A DNA stretch of 16,837 bases from assembly GCA_964435085.1 (NCBI GenBank), contig CAYSXQ010000019.1, positions 1-16,837 of the forward strand. Direction: 5' to 3'. The position numbers and the translations under genes were made by a program. This stretch comes from UBA917 sp964435085 (GTDB lineage: Bacteria > Patescibacteriota > Patescibacteriia > Patescibacteriales > Patescibacteriaceae). How positions within the stretch are numbered: the stretch's first letter is position 1; the number at the start of each line of letters is the position of its first letter. Positions 1 through 7,346 of the stretch are shown here, piece by piece. A model generated the notes under the pieces. The model ran no database searches. It had not been told where the DNA came from and was given only the letters and a program-made list of their open reading frames with translations.

Positions 1-720
1 GCCCGCGAACTAGGTGCCGCCGGCATCGACATCAACATGGGCTGCCCAGCCAAGAAAATAGCTGGTAACGGCAGCGGCGTCTCGCTCCTGCGCGACCTAG
101 AGCTTGCTCGCCAGATCATCGAAGCCACTCTCGAAGGGGCAGGCAATCTACCAGTCTCCATCAAGACTAGAACCAGCATCAAGCTCCCCGGCAAGGAACG
201 CACTCAGTCGAGCCAAGATCTCTTGCGCTTCATCAGCGACCTGCCCATCGCCGCTGTCATGATCCACGGTCGCAACTTCGAAGCTCCTTGGTCTGAAACA
301 GTAGATTATGAATACATCAAAGAAGTCAAAGCTCTCTTCCCTGGCATCGTCCTAGCTAATGGCGGCATCTACGAACCAGAAATGGTCAAAGACGTCTTAG
401 AAAAAACCGGAGCTGACGGCGTCGGCATCGGCCACGGTGTCTATGGCCGTCCTTGGATCTTCCAGGAAATCAGAGATTGCCTAGCTACCGGCACTTACCA
501 AGCCAAAGACTGGCCATACAAGCTAGCTATCGCCCTCCAGCACCTCGCCCTGTCCCAAAAGATCAAAGGCGACAAAGGCCTACCTGAATTCAAGAAACAA
601 CTCCTCTGGTACATCAAGGGCCTACCTGGAGCCTCAGCCTACCGCGACAAGATGGCACACATCAACAGCCTCGAAGATTTCCAGCAAGCGCTCATCAATT
701 TCCCTCACGAAGGCAAATAA
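1..720 (+). CDS. dus: tRNA-dihydrouridine synthase (Dus family), 5'-truncated by window edge
   Basis: FMN-dependent enzyme that reduces specific uridines in the tRNA D-loop to dihydrouridine, in the cytoplasm. The frame is open from base 1, so the gene begins outside the window; the ATG at 37 lies inside the motif DINMGCP and is not the start. Visible Dus signatures, in order: DINMGCP with the catalytic Cys (about residue 15 of the visible part), GNGSGVSLLRD, PVSIKTR with the substrate-contacting Lys/Arg, HGRNFEAPW, LANGGI, and GVGIGHGVYGRPWIF, which corresponds to the FMN-phosphate loop. GHG replaces the commoner GRG in that loop. About 239 residues are visible; full Dus proteins are about 310-350 aa, so roughly 80-100 N-terminal residues are missing. 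Codons end mostly in C, unlike the - strand genes. The Dus subfamily (A/B/C) cannot be decided from this piece. It converges on the next gene across a shared terminator. Confidence 0.93.
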   Translation, partial: ARELGAAGIDINMGCPAKKIAGNGSGVSLLRDLELARQIIEATLEGAGNLPVSIKTRTSIKLPGKERTQSSQDLLRFISDLPIAAVMIHGRNFEAPWSETVDYEYIKEVKALFPGIVLANGGIYEPEMVKDVLEKTGADGVGIGHGVYGRPWIFQEIRDCLATGTYQAKDWPYKLAIALQHLALSQKIKGDKGLPEFKKQLLWYIKGLPGASAYRDKMAHINSLEDFQQALINFPHEGK

Positions 721-749
721 AAAAGTCGTTGAATTATTCAACGACTTTT
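721..749. terminator. bidirectional intrinsic terminator
   Basis: A perfect palindrome: 14-bp arms 721-734 and 736-749 around base 735, with A-tract and T-tract ends (AAAAGTCGTTGAA / TTCAACGACTTTT). It starts right after the dus stop and ends 13 bp before the stop of the convergent gene, so it can serve both. Confidence 0.88.
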
Positions 750-762
750 GTTTGTTTATAAA

Positions 763-2277
763 TTATTTATATAAAAGTACTTTACCAGTTCTGAGCACCT
801 CTCGACCAGTCTCGGCTTGACCGCGAATGACGTAGAGATAAACTCCACTACTGATATATTCAGTAGAGATATTTTTCATCTGCTGCGTCTCTAGGATCTT
901 GGCCCCGTAGACATCATAGAGAGCGAGTTGTGCATCGACCAAATTCGGCACGAGCACCTGTATCTCACCTCTATGAACAATCAGATCAGCACCAGTTTCC
1001 GGTAGAACCTCAATCGACTCATCGACATCACTAGCCAGAATCATCTTCTGTAGTAGCACGATATCTGAGACATCAACTACCCCACTACTATCAAGATCAG
1101 CTGCCCAATTTTGATAGTCATTGAATTTAATTCTTTCCATGATTCCATCAGTCATCAGCACAGCATCTTCATTGTTGCGTTTACCATCACCAAAGATCCA
1201 CTCTTGGAAATTCAAATCACCTCTCATACCGATCTTCACTCCAAAGAGCTTATTCAAGTTACTAGTCACGCCAGTATCTTTGTTGATTGATAATTTTTCT
1301 GTCTCATAGAGACTTGCCACCGATACAGCCGAGATATTGAATCGTTTCGGACCAAAGGGCGTTGCCTTCGGTACAAAACTTAATTTCAAAATCGCTCGCC
1401 GCTTACCATCAACACTCGGTAAGAGCGGATGATCGTCAGTATCACCAGAATACAAAATCTTGTATCTGCCATCACCCAGATAATTCGTCAGACAAATCTT
1501 CTCCCGACCAATTATCGTCGGCTCGAGCATCTTCCAATTCGTATCCGGCGCCGTAATCGTAAAAGACAGACTACTCACAATTACCTTAGACTCCAAGTAC
1601 ACATTGTACTCAGCTTTCTTCTCAGCTTCTTTGTAAGTATAACCCTCATCAGTGTTAGCTTTATCAATCGATAACCTCAGTTTCAAGCGACTATTCACTG
1701 TATCAACTTTCGTCGTATCAGTGTGCGTCGTGTCCGTCACTGTTGTATCCGTAGCACCTTTCTTTAGTATTTTTAATGCCAAAGAAATTGGTTGATTACA
1801 AGTAATCAACTGACCAGCAAAAGTACTCATTTCAATCGAATCAGCCGACAGGTAAATAGTTTCACCTTCAATCAGTTTATAAGACGGATTGATAGAGAGC
1901 ACTAATTTGAGCAGTGAAATACTATCACCTTTTACTTTAGGCATCACAGCTGTTACAAAACGAACCATCATCTGAGAAGTATAACCACTTTGTTCATACT
2001 TCTTACCCAGAGAAACAATTGCCTCCAAATCTCTCGAACCGTCTTTTTTCAAAGAGGTGAACTCCGTAACAGAGAGCCACTTTGGAAAACGCATGATATT
2101 CTGTATACCAGCAATATCCAAAGCATAATTATTCTTGGCCATAAAGACCAAGGAGATGCTCGTATCACCAACTCGCACTACATTACTATGTAGAAAGAGA
2201 TGAGTACTGTCAGCTGCACTAACAGGCACAGATAAACAAGCACAAAGCACACAAATCACCACTAGAAAAGATTTCAT
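763..2277 (-). CDS. exported protein: two cohesin-like domains, dockerin, T9SS-like C-terminal domain
   Basis: 504 aa from ATG 2277. In-frame TTG at 2289 is less likely because GGGG at 2284-2287 is then placed as a Shine-Dalgarno for the ATG. Residues 1-22 form a Sec signal peptide (hydrophobic core, SVPVSAA cleavage region). Residues about 25-170 form a beta-rich, cohesin-like domain (VGDTSISLVF, then IAGIQNIMRFP). Residues 174-195 are a Thr/Asp-rich linker (TDTTVTDTTHTDTT). A second beta-rich cohesin-like domain follows to about 350. Residues 353-416 are a dockerin with two EF-hand-like loops (GDLN...NNEDAVLM and ADLDSSGVVDVSDIVLLQKM). Residues about 440-504 look like a type A T9SS sorting domain (LYDVYGAKIL, SSGVYLYVIRG, ending TGKVLLYK). 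The dockerin is clear; cohesin and sorting-domain calls are by pattern only. It has its own promoter and is separated from the next upstream gene by a terminator. No catalytic domain is visible, so a structural, scaffoldin-like role is inferred. Confidence 0.8.
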   Translation of the reverse strand: MKSFLVVICVLCACLSVPVSAADSTHLFLHSNVVRVGDTSISLVFMAKNNYALDIAGIQNIMRFPKWLSVTEFTSLKKDGSRDLEAIVSLGKKYEQSGYTSQMMVRFVTAVMPKVKGDSISLLKLVLSINPSYKLIEGETIYLSADSIEMSTFAGQLITCNQPISLALKILKKGATDTTVTDTTHTDTTKVDTVNSRLKLRLSIDKANTDEGYTYKEAEKKAEYNVYLESKVIVSSLSFTITAPDTNWKMLEPTIIGREKICLTNYLGDGRYKILYSGDTDDHPLLPSVDGKRRAILKLSFVPKATPFGPKRFNISAVSVASLYETEKLSINKDTGVTSNLNKLFGVKIGMRGDLNFQEWIFGDGKRNNEDAVLMTDGIMERIKFNDYQNWAADLDSSGVVDVSDIVLLQKMILASDVDESIEVLPETGADLIVHRGEIQVLVPNLVDAQLALYDVYGAKILETQQMKNISTEYISSGVYLYVIRGQAETGREVLRTGKVLLYK

Positions 2278-2337
2278 CAAAAACCCCAAAGATAATGAAA
2301 AAACACAAATATAAATTTTTAAAAAACTAGAAGCTAT

Positions 2338-2366
2338 ATTATAGATAATAATACAGATTTTGTCAA
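2338..2366 (-). promoter_or_regulatory. consensus sigma70-type promoter for the cohesin/dockerin protein
   Basis: On the - strand: -35 TTGACA (2361-2366), 17-bp spacer, -10 TATAAT (2338-2343). Both hexamers are perfect. It lies between the terminator at 2380-2401 and the gene starting at 2277, giving a leader of about 55 nt. Confidence 0.88.
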
Positions 2367-2379
2367 TAGATAAAATAAA

Positions 2380-2401
2380 GCCCGCTTTTTGTAAAGCGGG
2401 C
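2380..2401 (-). terminator. intrinsic terminator of the beta-helix/dockerin gene
   Basis: Stem GCCCGCTTT (2380-2388) with AAAGCGGGC (2393-2401), 4-nt loop, followed on the - strand by a T-rich tail (TTTATTTTA). It lies 24 bp after the stop of the gene at 2426-4852. Confidence 0.9.
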
Positions 2402-2425
2402 TCTTTAGTTTAATATTAGGCCATT

Positions 2426-4852
2426 TTATTTAATGACCATGAATTTGCCAGTAACTAACTTTTTATCTGTTTTTACAGAGTAGTAGTAAGCACCGGTGTT
2501 GTGGTTTTGATAAGTAAACTTATCTTGAGTGATAGCACTAGAATGAACTAATTGCCCATCAGCGCTATAAATAGCGATGAATGAAGCTCCTTCATGAGCA
2601 GGAATAGTGATATCGCCGTTTGTTACGCCGAGATCTTCTAGTTCTTCCTCTACTCCCAAAGCTAAATTAGCCCATCCAATTCTATTACCAGTCACAGTAT
2701 TATTAGCTCCAAAACTAACTTCACAGTCAGATAGAGAACTAAATTCTGCCGTCATTGCCGTCTTGTCAGCATTGTACAAGACTTTTGTAGCTCGTTCTAA
2801 ACCAGTCACCCAAGTCATTGGCTCAATCGAAGTAAAATACAGTGCCCAAACATTTTTGGTTTGGAAACTATTATTACCAGACATTGCTTCAATTACCAAA
2901 GGATGAAAGTCAGAACCAGGAGCTCCCGGAATTGCGTTACCATTGATGATTTGCAATAAAAGCATTGCATCAGCAATGTTCACTATCGCATCTCTATTCA
3001 AATCAGCCTCTTGAAATTGCGGACCATTAAGGTACGCAATTTGCAGAATGTGGTTGATAATCAACATCAGATCCTGCACATTAACCGTGCCGCTATTATT
3101 AATATCACCAGTCGCCTTGAAGCGATGAGATATCGTCTCTGTTCTCACAATTCTCGTGCCATTAAGCGTCGCCCGAATCGGTGCGCCGTTAATTTCCTGA
3201 GCCGCGATATTCATGATAGTAAAATCGATATTATCACCAATCATCGCTGTGCCATTAGTAGCAAAGCTTAATTTCATAGTGGTATATCGACTAGTATCTC
3301 CAGGTATCTTCATGTGGAATCTGTCAGTCAAACTATTAACATTACTTGGTGTCAGCGCAAACCGATAGGTTAGCGTTGTCGCCGTTGTGCTAATAATATT
3401 CTTAGACACATTCATCTGAGTCGTTACCGCTCCAGCTGTCGTATATAGTGTCGTTGTGACGCCATTATATACTAGACTGTTTCTAGGGACCACCATATCA
3501 AATTGAATACCTGATATAGAATCACCCATCTTCTGAATTTTCAGCTCGATATTGATCACCGTATCAGTCACTCTAGGTTTAACTGGGTTAAACGCTAGAT
3601 TGAATAGGAAGTCACCCGTATCGTGCAATAACCACGGAGAATAAATCACCGTGCCGTAAATGCGCGACATAATGTAGGCTTCCACTGCGGAGTTCCACCA
3701 ATTATTTTTCGCATCTACACTAGACTGTGACCAATTAATGACATCGCCATAGGCTGAGCCATCCATCGGCACATAAGTCTTAAGGTTATTAACGAAACTG
3801 CAGTTTTTCACAACCACATTCAGCGGACCAGCGTTATTTTTAGTTGGTTCACCAAAGCGAACAGCTCTTTCATTGCCAGTAAAGCGGCAAAAATCAACTG
3901 TCACGCCCGACACCGTTGCCGGAAATGCACCATAAGAATCACCATTACCATCACGACCCTTCACCGTAAGTCCAACACCTTCTTTAGCGCCTAATCCATT
4001 ATTAGTAAAGACGCAATTCAAGAATTGTAAATTACTATAAGTACCAGCTTTAAGATTGATGTCGAAACCAGCGTTAAAGTTCACGTTGTAAAATGCTAGA
4101 TCATAACCGCTACCCACAGCCTGACAATCATTGAAGACTGCCTGGCTAAGCTTTTCGGCATAGATAGCCTTAGCATTACAGCCATTAAACTGAGTGCTAA
4201 TCACGTTGATATTATCAACCGTGCTAGCATCAAGACTCAATTTCTTATGGAAATACCAGCCATAATGCTGGTTATTAAATGCACAATTGACAATGTTTAC
4301 CCAGTGCAGAGATGAAGTAAGATCCACATAGAGACCTCGCTCTTGTTCAACATTAGGATTAGAATTAGTTCCAATAACATAAACGTTATCGAAATTAATA
4401 TACGACAGATTGGTTCCAGTCTCACCGCCACTAAAGGTACCTACAGAAAAACCAGCCATACCGGTATTTTGAACTCTCAAATCCTTGAACAAAATCGGAT
4501 TACTTATTGTTCCAGAAGCACTCAGCTGAACAACTCCACCGGAGCCACCAGCACTGCTAGAGATAATAGTTCCAGCAGGACTGCTGCCGGCACCAATTAT
4601 CTTCACCAGTTTATTAACATTAATTGCATTATTATAAGTTCCAGCCAAAACCATGATTGTGTCACCAGCACTGGCATCATTGATAGCTTCAGTGATCGTT
4701 AGCCTGGGCGAACCCGGACCAAAACCAGCATTAGCATCATTGCCTGTGGTAGAAACATAAACTGTATTAGCTGTCACAGATGTTGCAGCAATTAAGCCAC
4801 AAACGATAACAGCAAAAGCGAAAAAGCCGAAGGCTTTACGAACATTAAACAT
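2426..4852 (-). CDS. exported beta-helix protein with cohesin-like domain, dockerin and T9SS-like C-terminal domain
   Basis: 808 aa. Start ATG 4852 has a strong Shine-Dalgarno (GAGGAG, about 6 nt upstream). Residues 1-29 are a signal peptide. From residue 31, VYVSTTGNDANAG...TITEAI...GDTIMVLAGTY is the typical opening of right-handed parallel beta-helix (pectate-lyase-like / DUF1565) proteins; repeated short strands with N/G turns run to about residue 415. Residues about 420-570 resemble a cohesin fold (NIELKIQKMGDSISGIQFDMVVP). Residues 582-639 are a clear type I dockerin with two loops (GDINNSGTVNVQDLMLIINHI and ADLNRDAIVNIADAMLLLQI). The last ~65 residues (FIAIYSADGQLVHSS, NTGAYYYSV, TGKFMVIK) resemble a T9SS type A sorting domain. 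Such helices often bind or cleave polysaccharide, but no lyase or hydrolase active site can be assigned. Own promoter and terminator. It shares the cohesin-dockerin-CTD architecture with the next gene downstream. Confidence 0.84.
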   Translation of the reverse strand: MFNVRKAFGFFAFAVIVCGLIAATSVTANTVYVSTTGNDANAGFGPGSPRLTITEAINDASAGDTIMVLAGTYNNAINVNKLVKIIGAGSSPAGTIISSSAGGSGGVVQLSASGTISNPILFKDLRVQNTGMAGFSVGTFSGGETGTNLSYINFDNVYVIGTNSNPNVEQERGLYVDLTSSLHWVNIVNCAFNNQHYGWYFHKKLSLDASTVDNINVISTQFNGCNAKAIYAEKLSQAVFNDCQAVGSGYDLAFYNVNFNAGFDINLKAGTYSNLQFLNCVFTNNGLGAKEGVGLTVKGRDGNGDSYGAFPATVSGVTVDFCRFTGNERAVRFGEPTKNNAGPLNVVVKNCSFVNNLKTYVPMDGSAYGDVINWSQSSVDAKNNWWNSAVEAYIMSRIYGTVIYSPWLLHDTGDFLFNLAFNPVKPRVTDTVINIELKIQKMGDSISGIQFDMVVPRNSLVYNGVTTTLYTTAGAVTTQMNVSKNIISTTATTLTYRFALTPSNVNSLTDRFHMKIPGDTSRYTTMKLSFATNGTAMIGDNIDFTIMNIAAQEINGAPIRATLNGTRIVRTETISHRFKATGDINNSGTVNVQDLMLIINHILQIAYLNGPQFQEADLNRDAIVNIADAMLLLQIINGNAIPGAPGSDFHPLVIEAMSGNNSFQTKNVWALYFTSIEPMTWVTGLERATKVLYNADKTAMTAEFSSLSDCEVSFGANNTVTGNRIGWANLALGVEEELEDLGVTNGDITIPAHEGASFIAIYSADGQLVHSSAITQDKFTYQNHNTGAYYYSVKTDKKLVTGKFMVIK

Positions 4853-4958
4853 GAAAACTCCTCAAAAAATGAATGATAAAACTCCGAAGACCCCAACACA
4901 GGACCTTCTGCAGACCGACAATTTTTTTGTTTTTTAAATTATTAACGAACGAAGCTTA

Positions 4959-4987
4959 TTTTTAGCACAGACTTGCCAAGCTGTCAA
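4959..4987 (-). promoter_or_regulatory. promoter of the beta-helix/dockerin gene
   Basis: On the - strand: TTGACA (4982-4987), 17-bp spacer, TAAAAA (4959-4964, 4/6 to consensus), followed by TAAGCTT. Predicted leader is about 100 nt. The same TTGACA-N17-TAAA..TAAGCTT arrangement precedes the lipoprotein gene upstream. Confidence 0.72.
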
Positions 4988-5020
4988 GTATGTTTCATAA
5001 TATATACTCCTTATCGGCGC

Positions 5021-5100
5021 AAAAGCCCGTTTTTATTAGTTTTTTAGACTAAAATTAAATAAAAAAGCTGATCATATCACTGACCAGCTTTTGGGCTTTT
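5021..5100 (-). terminator. terminator of the lipoprotein gene, nested in a larger palindrome
   Basis: Inner stem AAAAGCTGATCA (5063-5074) with TGACCAGCTTTT (5081-5092), 6-nt loop, one G-U pair when read as - strand RNA, then a T-rich tail. It lies just after the lipoprotein stop (5105-5107). An outer pair AAAAGCCC (5021-5028) and GGGCTTTT (5093-5100) could enclose it. Confidence 0.8.
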
Positions 5101-5104
5101 TTAT

Positions 5105-6463
5105 TTATTTTATCAATTGTCTGAAAACTTGCGGATAGCTCTTACTCAAATCAAAATCAGTTTGCACCAAATAAATCGATACTTTGCGATCATTCGGACT
5201 ATAGCCTCTTACTATCTGACCATTAGCCACACCGATTGCCGACAAACCCGACACAATACCATTCTCCATCGCTGATTTGATAAAAGCAGACCGCAAATAG
5301 GGCAAATCGTTATTAATCACCGGACTACGAGCCTGCCAAGCATCGCCCACCCGAACCACACTACCGTATTCTTCTTTAAACAAATAAGGAATAGACTTAC
5401 CATGAACCAGCTTCTCTATTTCACTAAGCCTACCAGTCGATTTTTGCGGACAAGAACTACCACCATCGGCCGAACCTTGCAATAAAATAGCAAAGAAATT
5501 ACCTTTAGACTCTCTAGTATTATTATTAAGATTAGCAAAAAGCTGTGTAATAAAGGGCGACCAAGTCTGCTGATAGAATCTAGTCTTTTGATCATAGACA
5601 TCAGCTATAGTAAATTCACACTCCGAGAAATTAAATACTCGCTGCAAAGACACATCAGTTACATTTAGTAAATATAACCAACCCTCTCCGCCAGCAAAAC
5701 TAATCTTCTGCGGCACAGCTACCGTCACAAAACCCGGTGCAATCTCATAACCAGCACCAAAGGTCAATAATCTCGTAGGCTCAGGTTTAGGCTTAGGCTT
5801 AATTTCACCTGGAGGATCAATTGGTGGCGGCTGAACATAATCATTCTTCGGCTCATTTGCTTTCACATAAGCACAATTCGGCAAATCAACAAAAAAGCCT
5901 TTTTTATCTGGAAAGGTCTTAATCACTATTTCTTTAGAAAAGACCGCTCCATCGAGCTTCGGACTGCGCAAACGCACACAACCTCTGATTTCCACGCCCT
6001 TATCAATATCCGCATTAGACAGATTGTAATCAATCACAAAGAGCCAAGGATCTTCCCTGCCCTCAATACCAGTCTGCTTTAAGAAGCGACTGTTTAGCGG
6101 ATTATAATCAAGGCTGACCGTTTCAATCGGATTCTCTCTACTACCCGCGCGATAAAAGATAAAAGACAAGGAAACATCCTCATCAATAGCATCCATAATA
6201 TCCTCTTTCAAATCCGACAATTTGTCATAATCCTTAGAGAACAACAGCCAACTTGGCTTCTGAATACGGCGATTATACAGTAGTTCCGAGGACGGCGAAC
6301 GAAATTTCACCTGTACTCGATTACTACTCTTTGTCACACACAAAACTTGCTGCTCATAAACCACGCCATTTTCGAGCCAATAAGTCAGCTCCTCCTTCGA
6401 CAAGCAGCCAGTCAATAAGACCGCACAAACAGCTAGCACCAACAAACCCTTCAAGAATTTCAT
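5105..6463 (-). CDS. lipoprotein of unknown function with proline-rich linker
   Basis: 452 aa from ATG 6463. An in-frame GTG directly before it (6466) is less likely because AGGAG sits 6 nt from the ATG and only 3 nt from the GTG. Residues 1-19 are a lipoprotein signal peptide ending in the lipobox LLTGC, with Cys20 as the lipid-modified residue, so the protein should be membrane-anchored on the outside. The N-terminal half is beta-rich. A proline/lysine linker (QPPPIDPPGEIKPKPKPEP) separates it from a C-terminal half of about 230 residues with alternating hydrophobic segments (GNFFAILLQGSADGG, RKVSIYLVQTDFDLS). I recognise no enzyme family and no catalytic motif. It has its own promoter and terminator. 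Its position beside two secreted cohesin/dockerin proteins and its similar promoter suggest it belongs with them, perhaps as a membrane anchor, but nothing in the sequence proves this. Confidence 0.78.
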   Translation of the reverse strand: MKFLKGLLVLAVCAVLLTGCLSKEELTYWLENGVVYEQQVLCVTKSSNRVQVKFRSPSSELLYNRRIQKPSWLLFSKDYDKLSDLKEDIMDAIDEDVSLSFIFYRAGSRENPIETVSLDYNPLNSRFLKQTGIEGREDPWLFVIDYNLSNADIDKGVEIRGCVRLRSPKLDGAVFSKEIVIKTFPDKKGFFVDLPNCAYVKANEPKNDYVQPPPIDPPGEIKPKPKPEPTRLLTFGAGYEIAPGFVTVAVPQKISFAGGEGWLYLLNVTDVSLQRVFNFSECEFTIADVYDQKTRFYQQTWSPFITQLFANLNNNTRESKGNFFAILLQGSADGGSSCPQKSTGRLSEIEKLVHGKSIPYLFKEEYGSVVRVGDAWQARSPVINNDLPYLRSAFIKSAMENGIVSGLSAIGVANGQIVRGYSPNDRKVSIYLVQTDFDLSKSYPQVFRQLIK

Positions 6464-6519
6464 CACAAACTCCTAAGATAATGAATAAATAAATTATAAA
6501 AGACCAACAATAAGCTTAT

Positions 6520-6548
6520 TATTTACCAGCTTTTTTGATATCTGTCAA
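6520..6548 (-). promoter_or_regulatory. promoter of the lipoprotein gene
   Basis: On the - strand: TTGACA (6543-6548), 17-bp spacer, TAAATA (6520-6525, weak match) followed by ATAAGCTT. It is similar in layout to the promoter at 4959-4987. Confidence 0.62.
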
Positions 6549-6571
6549 ATGTGCTTCTCTGTCTTTAAACA

Positions 6572-6604
6572 AAAAAAGAGCCACTCAATCAGCAGCTCTT
6601 TTTT
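6572..6604 (-). terminator. intrinsic terminator of the thioredoxin-like gene
   Basis: Stem AAAAAAGAGC (6572-6581) with GCTCTTTTTT (6595-6604), loop 13 nt, T-tract on both strands. It follows the stop at 6610-6612 by 5 bp. Confidence 0.85.
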
Positions 6605-6609
6605 CTAAA

Positions 6610-6993
6610 TTATTTTATTGTGCAAACCGTCTTCTCAGCTAGATATTCCAAAGTCTGTGATCCTGACACGCGACTACCATCAGCAAAGACCCAAGTCGGA
6701 TAGCCCTCTATCTTTGCATTGCGACAGAGATAACTCATTCCTTGACCACCAGGTAGTGAACACTCGACATAAGGCATCAACTTCGCAGATTTACCAAAGA
6801 GATCTTTTTGCGTCTGACAATGCGGACACCAACTAGCACCATAGAACTTCGCACCGCTATCACTAATGCAACGAGCAAAAGCATCAAGCTCACCCGGAGG
6901 CGCCGTAAAATAAGCATAAGCCTTCCAACCAAGCAAAGCAGCAGCGAGCACCGCAATAACAATTAAATATTTTTTGAAGTTATTTTTTTTCAT
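6610..6993 (-). CDS. membrane-anchored thioredoxin-like protein with CPHC motif
   Basis: 127 aa from ATG 6993. An upstream extension to 7041 would run into the tRNA-Trp gene, so the shorter start is chosen; no clear Shine-Dalgarno is seen. Residues 8-28 form an N-terminal membrane anchor, after which the domain should face outside. The thioredoxin fold shows FYGASWCPHC with redox cysteines C56 and C59, a cis-proline at P99 (EGYPTWVF), and further cysteines at 42, 78, 90 and 124. This extra-Cys pattern resembles the thioredoxin-like domain often fused to or paired with vitamin K epoxide reductase (VKOR) proteins that drive disulfide bond formation. No VKOR gene is in the window. A role in oxidative folding of exported proteins is inferred. 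It follows tRNA-Trp by 23 bp and is probably read from the same transcript. Confidence 0.85.
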   Translation of the reverse strand: MKKNNFKKYLIVIAVLAAALLGWKAYAYFTAPPGELDAFARCISDSGAKFYGASWCPHCQTQKDLFGKSAKLMPYVECSLPGGQGMSYLCRNAKIEGYPTWVFADGSRVSGSQTLEYLAEKTVCTIK

Positions 6994-7016
6994 ATCATTA
7001 ATGATATCTATCAATG

Positions 7017-7088
7017 CACGGGCGGCAGGAGTCGAACCCACGCTAGAGGATTTGGAGGCCCCTGTACTAGCCGTTATACTACGCCCGC
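7017..7088 (-). tRNA. trnW: tRNA-Trp (anticodon CCA)
   Basis: 72 nt including discriminator G73. Acceptor GCGGGCG pairs with CGCCCGT (1-72 is G-U). D arm GTAT/GTAC with AACGGCTA loop, anticodon loop CTCCAAA, T arm GTGGG-TTCGACT-CCTGC. The anticodon stem GGGGC/TCCTC has a C31-U39 mismatch and one G-U. No CCA is encoded (CAT follows). It lies between rpmG and the thioredoxin-like gene, same strand. Confidence 0.9.
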
Positions 7089-7123
7089 AAAAAATCCAAA
7101 GCCCAAGCCTTGGATCTAATTGC

Positions 7124-7279
7124 TTATTTAGTTTCCTTATGCAAAGTGTGCTTGTTGCAACCTGGGCAATGCTTGTTCATTTCCAAGCGTTCCTTCAAGA
7201 GCTTCTTATTTTTACGAGAAAAATAATTGATAGTCTTGCATTCAGTACACTGCATTTTGATCATGTTATCCTGTGACAT
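7124..7279 (-). CDS. rpmG: 50S ribosomal protein L33
   Basis: 51 aa. The protein begins MSQDNMIKMQCTECKTINYF and ends CNKHTLHKETK. L33 is a small protein of the large ribosomal subunit near the E site. Two CxxC pairs (CTEC at residues 11-14 and CPGC at 38-41) make it the zinc-ribbon (C+) type. Length matches the family (about 50 aa). Start ATG 7279 is preferred because many candidate-phyla L33 proteins begin MSQ(D/E)N; the alternative ATG 7264 (MIKMQC) has AGGA 5 nt upstream and cannot be excluded. It lies between tRNA-Tyr and tRNA-Trp on the same strand. The common rpmG-secE-nusG order is not seen here. Confidence 0.93.
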   Translation of the reverse strand: MSQDNMIKMQCTECKTINYFSRKNKKLLKERLEMNKHCPGCNKHTLHKETK

Positions 7280-7291
7280 ACTTTCAATCTT

Positions 7292-7341
7292 TCAATTATC
7301 AATTAATAACTATTAATTGTAAATTGTTATTTGTTAATTGG
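7292..7341. repeat. AT-rich short-repeat spacer (TAATTG / CAATTA units)
   Basis: The spacer between rpmG and tRNA-Tyr is built from copies of CAATTA and TAATTG in both orientations (CAATTATCAATTAATA, TATTAATTGTAAATTG, TTGTTAATTG). The same units form the spacer before the DedA gene at 9298-9388. Confidence 0.6.
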
Positions 7342-7346
7342 TTTAG

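Noticed and set aside
991..1005. LPETG motif in the 504-aa cohesin/dockerin protein, as a sortase signal
   Set aside because: It lies 75 residues from the C-terminus and is not followed by a membrane helix and basic tail; a beta-rich sorting-like domain follows. Probably chance.
4343..4702. 119-codon + strand open frame opposite the beta-helix gene
   Set aside because: Asn/Thr/Ser-rich antisense shadow of a repetitive gene; no promoter, ribosome binding site or domain.
4853..4950. Riboswitch in the ~100-nt leader of the beta-helix gene
   Set aside because: Only weak, interrupted pairings are visible (GAAGG with TCTTC), with no terminator or sequestering stem and no known motif.
5416..5601. 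Open frame on - inside the lipoprotein gene
   Set aside because: It is another frame of the lipoprotein gene, has no ribosome binding site and a low-complexity hydrophobic/basic translation.
6994..7041. Longer N-terminus for the thioredoxin-like protein
   Set aside because: It would overlap tRNA-Trp and put extra residues before an already complete membrane anchor.
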